Shown here piece after piece: positions 19,227 to 28,524 of a stretch of 64,000 nt of DNA. The translations under genes were made by a program, and so were the position numbers. The notes beneath the pieces were generated by a model. That model was not told where the DNA came from and made no database searches. It saw only the letters and a list, made by a program, of their open reading frames with translations. Within the stretch, counting starts at the first letter, position 1. Each line of letters begins with the position of its first letter. This DNA comes from Alphaproteobacteria bacterium (GTDB lineage Bacteria > Pseudomonadota > Alphaproteobacteria > Reyranellales > Reyranellaceae): positions 248,001 to 312,000 of the forward strand of contig JAHBYP010000001.1 in assembly GCA_019635875.1 (NCBI GenBank). The letters run 5' to 3'.

Positions 19227-20648
19227 ATGCCCGTGCAGCTCACGCCCCGCCAGTACAAGGTCAACTACGGCGAGTTCTACGGTGTCGGTCCCAACGGCAA
19301 CCTCTGGGTCGAGGATTGCGACGTCAAGGATCTCGCCGACAAGTTCGGCACGCCGCTGTTCATCATCTCCGAATCGCAGTTCCGCTTCACCTACCGGCAG
19401 TTCCGCGACGCCTTCCGCGCGCAGTATCCCGACGTCGAGATCCTGTTCGCCAACAAGTCGAGCAACGGTCTCGCCATCCGCCACATCATGAACCAGGAAG
19501 GCGCCGGCGGTGACTGCTTCGGCGTCAACGAGATGTACCTGGCGCTGCTCGCCGGCACCAATCCCAAGACCCTGGTGCTCAACGGCTCGAACAAGCAGAC
19601 CGAAGAGCTGGAGATGGCGATCCAGAACGGGCTGTGCATCAACATCGACGCCATGGACGAGCTCGACCGCATCGACGCGATCTGCAAGCGGCTGGGCAAG
19701 GAGGCCGATATCGGCATCCGCCTGAAGCTCGACCTCGAGCCGCTGCAGAATCTTCGCGGCGTGGCCATGCATGGGCCGGGCACGCTGAAGGAGCAGAGCG
19801 ACAGTACCAAATGGGGAATGTCGCGCGAGCAGACCGTGGCGATCATCAAGCGCGCCCAGTCGATGCCGCACATCAAGCTGAAGGAAACCCACTTTCATCT
19901 CAGCCGCATGTCGAACGACCCCACGAGCTTCGCCGTGATGGCGCGCGAGATGATCACCTGGTCGGGCTACATCCGCGACAATACCGGCTGGACGCCGCCG
20001 ACCATCGACATCGGCGGCGGCTGGACCTTCGGCAAATGGTACGGCACCGGCCCGCGCGGCCAGCTCGACGACGACAAGGCGCCGAAGGCCACCGACTACG
20101 CCCGCCTGTGCTGCGAGGCGATCAAGGACGAGGCCAAGAAGCTCGGTCTGCCGCTGCCCAAGCTCAGGCTCGAGCCCGGCCGCGCGCTCTCCGGCCCGGC
20201 GGGCCTCGCCATCGGCCAGGTCGGCGCGGTCAAGCAGGGCCAGCGCAAGAAATGGGTCAACATGGATCTCAGCACCAACCACCTGTCCTGGGCCGCCGTG
20301 CTCGACTGGTACTACCACGCCGTGCCGGTGGTCGGCGCCGATCGCGAGGCCAGCGAACTGGTCGATCTCGTGGGCCCGCTGTGCAATTCCGACGAGGTCG
20401 GCGCGCATCGCAGGATGGCCCCGCTGCAGCGCGGCGACTATGTCGGCTTCCTCGACGCCGGTGGCTACACCGAATCCTGCGCCGCGCGCTACAACGCGCA
20501 GCTGCTGCCGGCCACCATCCTGGTCAGTGGCGACAGGGCCGAGGTGATCACCGAGCGCGAGCAGCTCAAGGACATCGCCGGACGCTTCCGCGTGCCGCCG
20601 CGCCTGCTGGCCGGCTCCTTCGCGCCCACGGCGATGGCGGCGGAGTAG
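19227..20648 (+). CDS. PLP-dependent decarboxylase, LysA-like
   Basis: A 473-residue fold-III decarboxylase of the Orn/DAP/Arg group. The PLP lysine lies in ILFANKSSNGLAIRH, with the phosphate-binding DIGGGWTFGKW, EPGRALSGPAG and the second-subunit active-site segment GPLCNSDEV. It is longer than standard meso-diaminopimelate decarboxylases (about 420). The opening TPRQYKVNYGEFYGVGPNGN is distinctive. The ATG at 19227 has a GGGAG ribosome-binding site 6 nt upstream. Its place beside a DHDPS-family gene and two SDRs suggests a catabolic rather than lysine-biosynthetic role, but this is inference. Confidence 0.82.
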   Translation: MPVQLTPRQYKVNYGEFYGVGPNGNLWVEDCDVKDLADKFGTPLFIISESQFRFTYRQFRDAFRAQYPDVEILFANKSSNGLAIRHIMNQEGAGGDCFGVNEMYLALLAGTNPKTLVLNGSNKQTEELEMAIQNGLCINIDAMDELDRIDAICKRLGKEADIGIRLKLDLEPLQNLRGVAMHGPGTLKEQSDSTKWGMSREQTVAIIKRAQSMPHIKLKETHFHLSRMSNDPTSFAVMAREMITWSGYIRDNTGWTPPTIDIGGGWTFGKWYGTGPRGQLDDDKAPKATDYARLCCEAIKDEAKKLGLPLPKLRLEPGRALSGPAGLAIGQVGAVKQGQRKKWVNMDLSTNHLSWAAVLDWYYHAVPVVGADREASELVDLVGPLCNSDEVGAHRRMAPLQRGDYVGFLDAGGYTESCAARYNAQLLPATILVSGDRAEVITEREQLKDIAGRFRVPPRLLAGSFAPTAMAAE

Positions 20649-20654
20649 ATCGGG

Positions 20655-21437
20655 GTGGATCTCGGACTCCGCGGCCGCAAGGCCATCGTCTGCGCCGCCA
20701 GTCGCGGCCTGGGACGCGCCACCGCCTTCTCGCTGGCGCGCGAGGGCGTCGACCTGACCCTGATCGCGCGCACGCCGGAGGCGCTGGAGCAGACCGCCGC
20801 GGCACTGCGCCAGGCGCACGGCGTGCGCGTCACCGCGGTGGCCGGCGACATCAACACCGATGCCGGGCGCGAGGCGGTGCTGGCCGCGTGCCCGGATCCC
20901 GACATCCTGGTGAACAATCCCGGCGTGCGCCAGGTGCCGGGCGACTTCAGGGCCTGGCCGAAGGCGGAATGGCTGCGCTGGCTCGACATGCACTTCCTGT
21001 CGTCGGTGCAGCTGATCCAGAGCGTCGTGCCGGGTATGTGCGAGCGGCGCTTCGGGCGCATCGTCAACATGTCAGTGAGCTTCATCAAGTTCCCGCAAAT
21101 CGGTTTCGCGCACAGCCACGCCGCGCGGCTGGCGCTGTCGGGCGCGGTGGCCTCGATGGTGCGCGAGCTGATCCCGCACAACGTCACCATCAACACGGTG
21201 TGCCCCGGCCTGTTCGACACCGATGCGCTGCACACCAACCTGCATGGCCATGCCCGGCGCGGCAACACGACCTACGAAGCCATCGTCGCCGACCGGCTGA
21301 AGACCTGCCCGGCCGGACGCTTCGCCGACCCCGGCGAGTGCGGCGATCTGATCGCCTATATCTGCAGCGCCCAGGCCGGCTTCATGACCGGCCAGAACAT
21401 CGTCAACGACGGCGGCGTGTATCAGGGTCTGTTCTGA
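20655..21437 (+). CDS. Atypical short-chain dehydrogenase lacking the catalytic Tyr-Lys pair
   Basis: A 260-residue SDR starting at a GTG 6 bp after the lysA-like stop. The cofactor motif AASRGLGRATAF and the catalytic Ser region (NMSVSF) are present. Where YxxxK is expected the sequence reads AHSHAARLALSG, so neither Tyr nor Lys is conserved. NNPG replaces NNAG. SDR subgroups with such SNxxR-like active sites exist and their chemistry is poorly defined. The gene is coupled to the next SDR by a 1-nt overlap. Confidence 0.82.
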   Translation: MDLGLRGRKAIVCAASRGLGRATAFSLAREGVDLTLIARTPEALEQTAAALRQAHGVRVTAVAGDINTDAGREAVLAACPDPDILVNNPGVRQVPGDFRAWPKAEWLRWLDMHFLSSVQLIQSVVPGMCERRFGRIVNMSVSFIKFPQIGFAHSHAARLALSGAVASMVRELIPHNVTINTVCPGLFDTDALHTNLHGHARRGNTTYEAIVADRLKTCPAGRFADPGECGDLIAYICSAQAGFMTGQNIVNDGGVYQGLF

Positions 21438-22171
21438 TGAGCGACGAGCTGCTGCAGCCCGCCGGCCGCGTGATCGCCATCTCGGGCGCCTCGCGCGGCA
21501 TCGGCGCGGCGATCGCCCGCCGGCTTCACGCCGACGGCTTCACCCTGTCGCTGGGCGCGCGCGATCCGAACGCGGCGCGCGAGGCGCTGGGCACGCACGA
21601 CGAGGCGCGGGTGATGGTGGCGCGCTTCGAGGCCACCGACGCCGCCTCGGCACAGCAATGGATCGACGCGACGCTGGCGCGCTTCGGCCGCCTCGACGGG
21701 CTGATCAACAACGCCGGCATCCTGCGCATGGTGCGCTTCGACGAGGGCGACGAGGCGGCCCTGACCGAGATGTGGAACGTCAACGTCATGGCGCCCTTCC
21801 GCCTGCTGCGGCTGGCGCTGCCGCACCTGCGCAAGGCCGGCCACGGCCGCGTCGTCAACATCGCCTCGACCGACGCCAAGCGCTTCCGCGACGCGACCTC
21901 CTCGATCGGCTACGTCATGACCAAGCACGCCGTGCTGGCGCTGAGCCACGCCGCGAAATTCGCGGGCTGGGACGACGGCGTGCGCGTCACCGCGCTCTGC
22001 CCCGGCGCGGTCGAGACCGGGCTGATCGCCGGCCTCGCCGGCGCGACACCGACGGCCGGGCGCCTGAAGCCCGAGACCATCGCCCACACTGTCAGCTTCC
22101 TGCTGTCGCTGCCCGACACGGCATCGGTCGCCGAACTGCCGATGAATACCCGGCTGGAATCGACTTTGTAG
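21437..22171 (+). CDS. Short-chain dehydrogenase/reductase
   Basis: A 244-residue classical SDR with the cofactor motif ISGASRGIGAAIARR, the structural NNAGI, catalytic Ser in NIAST and an intact YVMTK (YxxxK). The start ATG overlaps the stop of the preceding atypical SDR, so both are made together with the LysA-like decarboxylase. The pairing of an active and a Tyr/Lys-less SDR could mean a heteromer. The substrate is unknown. Confidence 0.87.
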   Translation: MSDELLQPAGRVIAISGASRGIGAAIARRLHADGFTLSLGARDPNAAREALGTHDEARVMVARFEATDAASAQQWIDATLARFGRLDGLINNAGILRMVRFDEGDEAALTEMWNVNVMAPFRLLRLALPHLRKAGHGRVVNIASTDAKRFRDATSSIGYVMTKHAVLALSHAAKFAGWDDGVRVTALCPGAVETGLIAGLAGATPTAGRLKPETIAHTVSFLLSLPDTASVAELPMNTRLESTL

Positions 22172-22773
22172 CCCCAAGCCTATGACAGAGGTCCAGTCTT
22201 GGCGATTTCTGCGCCGACACCCGTGCGGCCATATGGCCTGGTATGGTTGATCATCCGCTGATCGGCGTGCCGCCTTGATGAACCTCGCCGCCGCATCATC
22301 GAGCAGCACGGCGAGCACCGCCGTCGCCTGCCCGACGACTTTTCTCTCGCCGTCGGCGCAGAGCACCACGACGCCGGACCTCGTCGGGCGGCCGAGCCTC
22401 AACGGCCTTGCCTCGGCGATGACGATGTTTGCCCGCGGGTTTACCATTCAGCCAAGCCTCACAGGTGTGATCGGAAGCCGGCAGGACTCAGTGCATTTCG
22501 TTCTTTCTGTACTCAGCTCGACGCAAGCGCAGAGCGCGGCGCATTTGGCCGACATACCATCACCCAACGACGAAGCCCGACCGATGAGGAAAGTCACATT
22601 CTGCAATCAGTTGGCGTCGGCAGATGGCAGATGACGAGCGCTCGACGCCCGCTTCAAACGCTATGGCCAGCCGTCCGACCGATTGCCGGGCCGTTCAGGG
22701 GTCGTGCGGCTACGCGCCAGCTACGCGGCAATTTGCGGCGCGGTCTCTGGACAGCCCAAATTATTGAAATTGT
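22172..22773. other. Intergenic region without a supported gene
   Basis: About 600 bp with lower coding bias than the flanks. Open frames occur on both strands, but none shows a recognisable domain, ribosome-binding site or GC3 bias. One leftward frame upstream of 22447 (VVLCADGERKVVGQATAVLA) looks faintly protein-like and could be a decayed gene. Immediately beyond lies a tRNA-Arg gene, a common integration target, so this may be a scar. Confidence 0.4.
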
Positions 22774-22850
<77 letters not shown>

Positions 22851-22914
22851 GGCGCGGCCGGACCATACCGGATCGGGTATGAAGGGGCAACTGCAGGCGC
22901 TCCCGGGGGCAGTC

Positions 22915-23724
22915 ATGAGCGAATCGTTCGTCCACATCGAGAAGGGGCTGGGCACCGCCGGCCGTATCGCTGTCGTGCGCTTCGACCGCGGCGGCGCCGT
23001 CAACGCGCTGTCGCCGGAGGCGATGCGCCAGCTGCGTCGCGCCGCCGAATCCTTCGAGGACGATCTCGACACCTCGGTCGTGATCCTCACCGGTACGGCG
23101 AAGTCGTTCTGCGCCGGCTTCGATCTGAAGGACGGCGAGGGCGCGCTGCGCGCCGCCGCAGGCATCGGCGCACGCCGCCACCAGCAGCGCATCGGCCCGC
23201 GCATGTGCCGCGCCTGGCACGAGATGGACCAGGTGACCATCGCCGCCATCGAGGGCCATTGCATCGGCGGCGGCGTGGCGCTGGCGGTGGCGCTCGACTT
23301 CCGCTTCTGCGGTCGCTCCACGCATTTCCGCGCGCCCGAGGTCGAGCTGGGCATGAACATGAGCTGGGGCACGATCCCGCGCATGGTTCAGCTCTGCGGT
23401 CCCTCGCGCACCAAGCAGGCAGTGATCCTCGCCAGCGACCGCATCACCTCCGCCGAAGCGCATGAATGGGGGCTGGTCGAGGGCGTGTGCGACGACGGCA
23501 AGGCGCTCGATCGGGCGCTGGCCTTCGCCGAGCGCATCGCCATGCAGCCGCCGATTCCCGTGCGCATGACCAAGCAGACGGTGAATCGCGTCGCCGGCGC
23601 CCTCGACGACCTGGCGAGTCACATGGATCACGACCAGTTCACATTGACCGCGCTCACCGAGGACAACCGCGAGGGCGTCGCCGCCTTCCTCGAGAAGCGC
23701 AAGCCGAGCTTCAAGGGGCGGTAA
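22915..23724 (+). CDS. Enoyl-CoA hydratase/isomerase family protein
   Basis: A 269-residue crotonase-fold enzyme. The oxyanion-hole segments are visible: TGTAKSFCAGFDLKDGE (first peptide NH) and AAIEGHCIGGGVALAVALDF (second). Members hydrate, isomerise or hydrolyse CoA thioesters in fatty-acid or aromatic catabolism. The second catalytic Glu region reads PEVELGMNMSWG, so at least one acidic residue is present. The ATG at 22915 follows GGGGGCAGTC. It is monocistronic and convergent with the DUF1289/phaR pair. Confidence 0.9.
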   Translation: MSESFVHIEKGLGTAGRIAVVRFDRGGAVNALSPEAMRQLRRAAESFEDDLDTSVVILTGTAKSFCAGFDLKDGEGALRAAAGIGARRHQQRIGPRMCRAWHEMDQVTIAAIEGHCIGGGVALAVALDFRFCGRSTHFRAPEVELGMNMSWGTIPRMVQLCGPSRTKQAVILASDRITSAEAHEWGLVEGVCDDGKALDRALAFAERIAMQPPIPVRMTKQTVNRVAGALDDLASHMDHDQFTLTALTEDNREGVAAFLEKRKPSFKGR

Positions 23725-23730
23725 ACTTCC

Positions 23731-23854
23731 TACCTTCCCCCGGAGGGGGAAGGTGGCGCGTAGCGCCGGATGGGGGATGTCGAAGACGGACACGGATGTC
23801 GTTGCGACATCCCCCTTCCGCCCTTCGGGCACCTTCCCCCTCCGGGGGAAGGTA
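23731..23854. repeat. Family B palindrome, copy 1
   Basis: A 124-bp imperfect palindrome bounded by TACCTTCCCCCGGAGGGGG and its complement, with inner arms containing GGATGGGGGATGTCGAAGAC and GACATCCCCCTTCCG. It lies between convergent genes. Other copies are at 26463, 28384, 44070, 46474, 48147 and 49684. Confidence 0.92.
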
Positions 23855-23859
23855 AGAAG

Positions 23860-24057
23860 TCAGTTCACGATCGGCGCCGGATCGGGCCGGCTCGGCAGCT
23901 CGGCGATCACGCGCTCGCGCTCCTCCTCGCTCATCGAGATCCAGCGCCCGACCTCGGCGGCGGTGCGCTTGCAGCCGCGGCACAGGCCCGAGGCGGCGTC
24001 GATGGTGCAGATCGCGATGCAGGGCGAGACGATCCGCTTGCGGACGGCGAGTGTCAT
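23860..24057 (-). CDS. DUF1289 family small cysteine protein
   Basis: A 65-residue DUF1289 protein with the family pattern SPCIAICTIDAASGLCRGCKRT (four cysteines, probably binding a metal) followed by EVGRWISMSEEERERVIAEL. The function is not established. The start codon overlaps the phaR stop by 1 nt (ATGA), so it is translated with PhaR. Confidence 0.88.
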   Translation of the reverse strand: MTLAVRKRIVSPCIAICTIDAASGLCRGCKRTAAEVGRWISMSEEERERVIAELPSRPDPAPIVN

Positions 24058-24737
24058 CAGCCTTCGCGCTTGGTGCTGAGCGCGCTGAGCTGGGCCTGCA
24101 GCTCCTCGAGCTTGCGGCGCAGCTCCTCGAGGCCCTGGCCGCTGGCCGCCGGGTCGGATGGCGGCGGCGGCGGTGCCACCGGCGCCACGGGCGGTGCCGA
24201 ATCGTCGGGCGCGGCGGCGGGTGCCGAATCCGGCGGCGTGACGCCGGCGCCGGTCATGCCGGCCATGAATGGGTTCATCAGCTTCATTGCTTGCTGGAAC
24301 ATCGCCATGTTCTGGCGCGCGGCATCCTCCAGCCCGCTGAACGGCTTGAAGCCGAAGGCGTTCTGCATCGCCTGGCGCATCTGCTCCTGGTTGCGCGCGA
24401 AGGCCTGCATCGACATGTCGAGATATTGCGGCACCAGCCCCTGCAGGTTGTCGCCGTAGAACGCGATCAGCTGGCGCAGGAAGGAGATCGGCAGCAGGTT
24501 CTGGCCGCTCTTGCTCTCCTCCTCGAAGATGATCTGGGTCAGCACCGAGCGGGTGATGTCCTCGCCGGTCTTGGCGTCGTAGACCACGAACTCGGTCTTC
24601 TCCTTCACCATCTGCGAGAGATGGTCGAGGGTGACGTACATCGAGGTGGACGTGTTGTAGAGCCGGCGGTTGGCGTACTTCTTGATCACCACCGGCGCGG
24701 GTTTCGCGCCGGGTCCGGACTCGGGTTGCGTCGCCAT
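24057..24737 (-). CDS. phaR: PhaR, polyhydroxyalkanoate synthesis repressor
   Basis: A 226-residue PHA-responsive repressor. Residues 15-75 hold the PHB/PHA accumulation DNA-binding domain (IKKYANRRLYNTSTSMYVTL, DHLSQMVKEKTEFVVYDAKT). PHB-binding accumulation domains follow, with SVLTQIIFEEESK and FLRQLIAFYGDNLQGLVPQY. The C-terminus is Pro/Ala-rich and ends in a coiled coil. PhaR represses phasin and related genes until it binds PHA granules. The ATG at 24737 is the family start. A PHA-synthase-like gene lies 12 kb away at 36660. Confidence 0.94.
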   Translation of the reverse strand: MATQPESGPGAKPAPVVIKKYANRRLYNTSTSMYVTLDHLSQMVKEKTEFVVYDAKTGEDITRSVLTQIIFEEESKSGQNLLPISFLRQLIAFYGDNLQGLVPQYLDMSMQAFARNQEQMRQAMQNAFGFKPFSGLEDAARQNMAMFQQAMKLMNPFMAGMTGAGVTPPDSAPAAAPDDSAPPVAPVAPPPPPSDPAASGQGLEELRRKLEELQAQLSALSTKREG

Positions 24738-24836
24738 ATCAACTGTCTCCGCCAATGCCGCGCCGCACAAGATGGCACCGTAAACCCCGGGGCCCACAGG
24801 AGCAAGCCACAGGTGCGCTGCGGCGAGTGCGGCTGC

Positions 24837-26519
24837 TCAACCGGGACGGCAGGAGCCCGGCTGGGTCACGACATGGATGCGGGTGACCGAGCCGCCCGGG
24901 GCATGCTGCCAGCTCGCGGCAGGGGCTGGCAGGCCCGCGATCGGCTCGCCGTGGTGCAGCAGCACGCCGCCCTCGGCACAAATCCGGCGCGCCGCCTCGG
25001 CGAGCGGCACGTCGAAGCGGCCGCCGTCGGAGACGACATGGAGGTCATAGCGCGGCCGCGACGGGCTGATGGACGCGCCCAGGATGTAGAATCTGCGATG
25101 CGCACCACGCTCCTGGTGGATGTGCTCCTCGCTCAGCGCGCGCGGAACCGGCCCGCCGCCCAGGCCGAAGCGATCGAGGCCCAGCCGCAGCTTGTCGCGC
25201 CAGGCGTCGGGTCGCGCCACCAGAGCCCAGATCCGATCCGCCGCCTCGGGCGTGGGCAGCGGCACGTCGATGCGATCCGTGATGTAGATCCTGGTGCCGG
25301 GCGGCACGTTGCGTTCGATCCAGGCCACGGCCTGGTCGGGCGCGTGCGCACGCCGCAAATACCACGCGTCGCTGGCGCCGATCGCGAACGCGGGCGCGAC
25401 GACGGCGAGGCCGATCGCCAGCATGGCGACGGCGCGGCGGTTCTGCGATACGAGCTCGCCGAGCGCATGCAGCGCGATCGGCATCAGGCCCACGGTGGCG
25501 ACCACCAGCGCGCCGTCATGGCGCAGGCCGAAAGGGGAGGGCTTCAGCGCCATCACGGCGAGCAGCAGCAGCCAGGCTCCGGCAAGCGCCTCCGGCCAGC
25601 GGCGGTACCACGCGGCCGCTGCCAGGCCGGCCAGCGCCGCCATCGCCGGCAGCATCAGGCCCTCCTGCCAGAACGTGAGCCAGATCGGCGGCGCGCCGGG
25701 AGGCGGCCGCGGGTCGAGCATGCGCACCGAGATGATGTAGCGCAGGTTGCCCAGCAGATGGGTGAGGTACCACGGGGCGATCACGACGAAGGCGAGCGCG
25801 GCGACGAGGATGGTGAGGGCGAAGTCGCGCCACGGCGGGCGGCCGCCGGCTGCGCGCCATTGCAGCAGCAGGACCAGGGGACCCACCATCACCATGTCGA
25901 TGCGGGTGCCGACGGCGAGCCCGACCAGGATGCCGGCGCCGACGACGCGCCCGCGACCCTCGCGCTGCGCCACCAGCAGGGCCAGCAACGCCAGCGACCA
26001 GGCGATGGCGTAGGGTCGCGCCTCGGTCGACATCTCGACGAACATCGGGAAGCTGGCCGCGAGCGCGCCGGCAACCAGCGCCCGTCGCGCGGCGAGCAGC
26101 GCAGTGACGCAGCTCAGCACGACGATCGCGCCGACGGTGACGAGGCGCAGCGACGACAGGTCGGCGTAGTGGGCGAAGAGCGTGGCCTCGAGCGCGGCGA
26201 TCGGCTTGAGCATGCCGGGCACGGCGGCGAACGCCGCCCCGCCGGCGATCAGCCGCCACGCCGCGTCGATGCCGCCGATCATCGCGGTGAACCACGTCAG
26301 CACGCCCGCCGGCACGAACTTGTAGGCCGGCGTGATGCCTTCGAGCAGCAGCAGCCCGTCGCCGAGATAGCCGACCTCGTCCGACTCCGGCGGGGCGTGG
26401 CCGGCGGGGAAGGCGACGAGCCGCAGCGCGATGGCCGCGAGCACGATGGCGATGACGGCCCATACCTTCCCCCGCTTTGCGGGGGAAGGTGCCCGAAGGG
26501 CGGATGGGGGTGTCGGCAT
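24837..26519 (-). CDS. Membrane glycosyltransferase of the GT-C/dolichyl-mannosyltransferase-like type
   Basis: A 560-residue integral membrane protein with about 10-12 hydrophobic segments. After the first helix (WAVIAIVLAAIALRLVAF) comes PPESDEVGYLGDG, the acidic loop motif used by GT-C enzymes such as ArnT to bind the lipid-phosphate sugar donor. The C-terminal quarter is soluble. The annotated ATG (26519) and the first about 18 residues lie inside a family B palindrome. A GTG at the IAIV position a few codons later is the likely ancestral start. Neighbours encode a methyltransferase, a flippase-like protein and a GT2 enzyme, which suggests envelope glycan or lipid modification. Confidence 0.78.
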   Translation of the reverse strand: MPTPPSALRAPSPAKRGKVWAVIAIVLAAIALRLVAFPAGHAPPESDEVGYLGDGLLLLEGITPAYKFVPAGVLTWFTAMIGGIDAAWRLIAGGAAFAAVPGMLKPIAALEATLFAHYADLSSLRLVTVGAIVVLSCVTALLAARRALVAGALAASFPMFVEMSTEARPYAIAWSLALLALLVAQREGRGRVVGAGILVGLAVGTRIDMVMVGPLVLLLQWRAAGGRPPWRDFALTILVAALAFVVIAPWYLTHLLGNLRYIISVRMLDPRPPPGAPPIWLTFWQEGLMLPAMAALAGLAAAAWYRRWPEALAGAWLLLLAVMALKPSPFGLRHDGALVVATVGLMPIALHALGELVSQNRRAVAMLAIGLAVVAPAFAIGASDAWYLRRAHAPDQAVAWIERNVPPGTRIYITDRIDVPLPTPEAADRIWALVARPDAWRDKLRLGLDRFGLGGGPVPRALSEEHIHQERGAHRRFYILGASISPSRPRYDLHVVSDGGRFDVPLAEAARRICAEGGVLLHHGEPIAGLPAPAASWQHAPGGSVTRIHVVTQPGSCRPG

Positions 26520-26608
26520 CGCGGTCAGACTCGATCGACGGAGTGTGTGGAAACAGCCACCCCCATCCGGCGCTTCGCGCCACCTTCCCCCGCCAGCGGG
26601 GGAAGGTA
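26463..26608. repeat. Family B palindrome, copy 2
   Basis: A 146-bp copy with arms TACCTTCCCCCGC and GCGGGGGAAGGTA. It separates the GT-C gene from the upstream methyltransferase gene and supplies the GT-C start codon and first residues. Confidence 0.9.
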
Positions 26609-26619
26609 GGGGAACTGCA

Positions 26620-27359
<740 letters not shown>

Positions 27360-27363
<4 letters not shown>

Positions 27364-28370
27364 GGCCGCGCCTTCGTCATGTTGCCGCGTGTCGCCGCCA
27401 GCACGGACGAGCCCGCCCAGGTCGCCAGCCCGACCAGGGTATAGCCGCCGATCAGGTAGATCTGCACCGTGCTCGCCGCGACGATCGCCGAGGTGGCGTC
27501 GACGTCGAACTGGCCGAGGATCAGGACATAGGCGATCTGATAGCTGCCGACATAGCCGGGCGCGGTGGGCAGCAGGGTGCTGAGGCTGGCGCCGCCCATC
27601 AGCGACAGCATGCCGGCCGGCGACAGATCGACGCCGACGGCGCCGCAGATCGACCAGATCGAGCAGACCTCGACCGCCCAGATCGGCAGGGTGCCGAGCG
27701 CCACGAGGGCGAAGCGCGGCGTGCGCACGATCCGCAGCAGCTGCGCGAAATCGCCCAGCATGGCGCCCAGCCGGTTGGCCAGCGCCCGACCGCCGGGCAG
27801 GCGCGCGATCAGCAGCGCCAGCGCCGCCTCGGCATTGGCCTGCGACAGCCGCGTAGCGATCAGCAGCAGCACGCCGATGCCGATGGAGGCGACCGCGGCG
27901 CCGCCGATCAGCGCGTGGCGGCTGGCCGGGTCGCTGCCGCCATGCAGCGCCAGGCCGACGGCAAGCAGGCCGACCACCGCCAGCAGGTCGAGCAGCCGCT
28001 CGACGACGATCGAGGCCAGCACGCCCGAGCGCGACAGCCCGGTGCGGCGCGCCAGGTAGTCGGCGCGGAACAGCTCGCCCAGCCGCGCCGGCAGCGCGGC
28101 GTTGACGGCGTAGCCGGCGAGCAGCGCCTGCAGGCTCATGCCGGCGCCGACCGGCGCGCGGAAGGCGAGGATGGCGCGCCAGCGGATCGCGCGCATGATC
28201 ATCGCCGCGCCGTACAGCGCCACGCCGGTGAGGATGCCGCCGAGATCGGCGGCGCGGAAGATGCGCGCGGCTTCGGCCCAGTCGACGTTGCGCGCCGACA
28301 GCCACAGGCACAGCGCGCCGATGGCGACGCCCAGCACCGCCATCACGATCCGGCGCAGGGTAGGGTTCAT
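27360..28370 (-). CDS. Flippase-like integral membrane protein (LPG-synthase transmembrane domain family)
   Basis: A 336-residue UPF0104/YbhN-type membrane protein with about eight helices. Family features are RAIRWRAILAFRAPVG, ALLAGYAVNAALPARLGELF with its RLGEL motif, VVERLLDLLAVV and the LPTAPGYVGSYQ segment near the C-terminus. The domain is shared with MprF, where it flips lysyl-phosphatidylglycerol. Alone it is often found beside GT2 enzymes. Here it sits between a GT2 gene and a methyltransferase, consistent with lipid-linked sugar handling. Confidence 0.87.
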
Positions 28371-28383
28371 GGCTTCACATCTT

Positions 28384-28508
28384 TACCTTCCCCCGGAGGG
28401 GGAAGGTTCCCGAAGGGCGGAAGGGGGATGTCGAAGCCGAACGCAGGAGTCCGTCTTCGACATCCCCCATCCGTCGCTGCGCGCCACCTTCCCCCTCCGG
28501 GGGAAGGT
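28384..28508. repeat. Family B palindrome, copy 3
   Basis: A 125-bp copy bounded by TACCTTCCCCCGGAGGGGG and CCCCTCCGGGGGAAGGT. It lies between the GT2 gene and the flippase-like gene, which are both leftward. Confidence 0.9.
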
Positions 28509-28524
28509 GAAGGACTGACGATGC

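Noticed and set aside
22275..22634. A 119-codon rightward frame between the second SDR and the tRNA gene.
   Set aside because: Ser/Ala/Thr-rich, no domain, no ribosome-binding site and no GC3 bias; probably chance.
24051..26609. An 852-codon rightward frame opposite phaR and the GT-C gene.
   Set aside because: Antisense shadow; His/Arg/Gln-rich without motifs.
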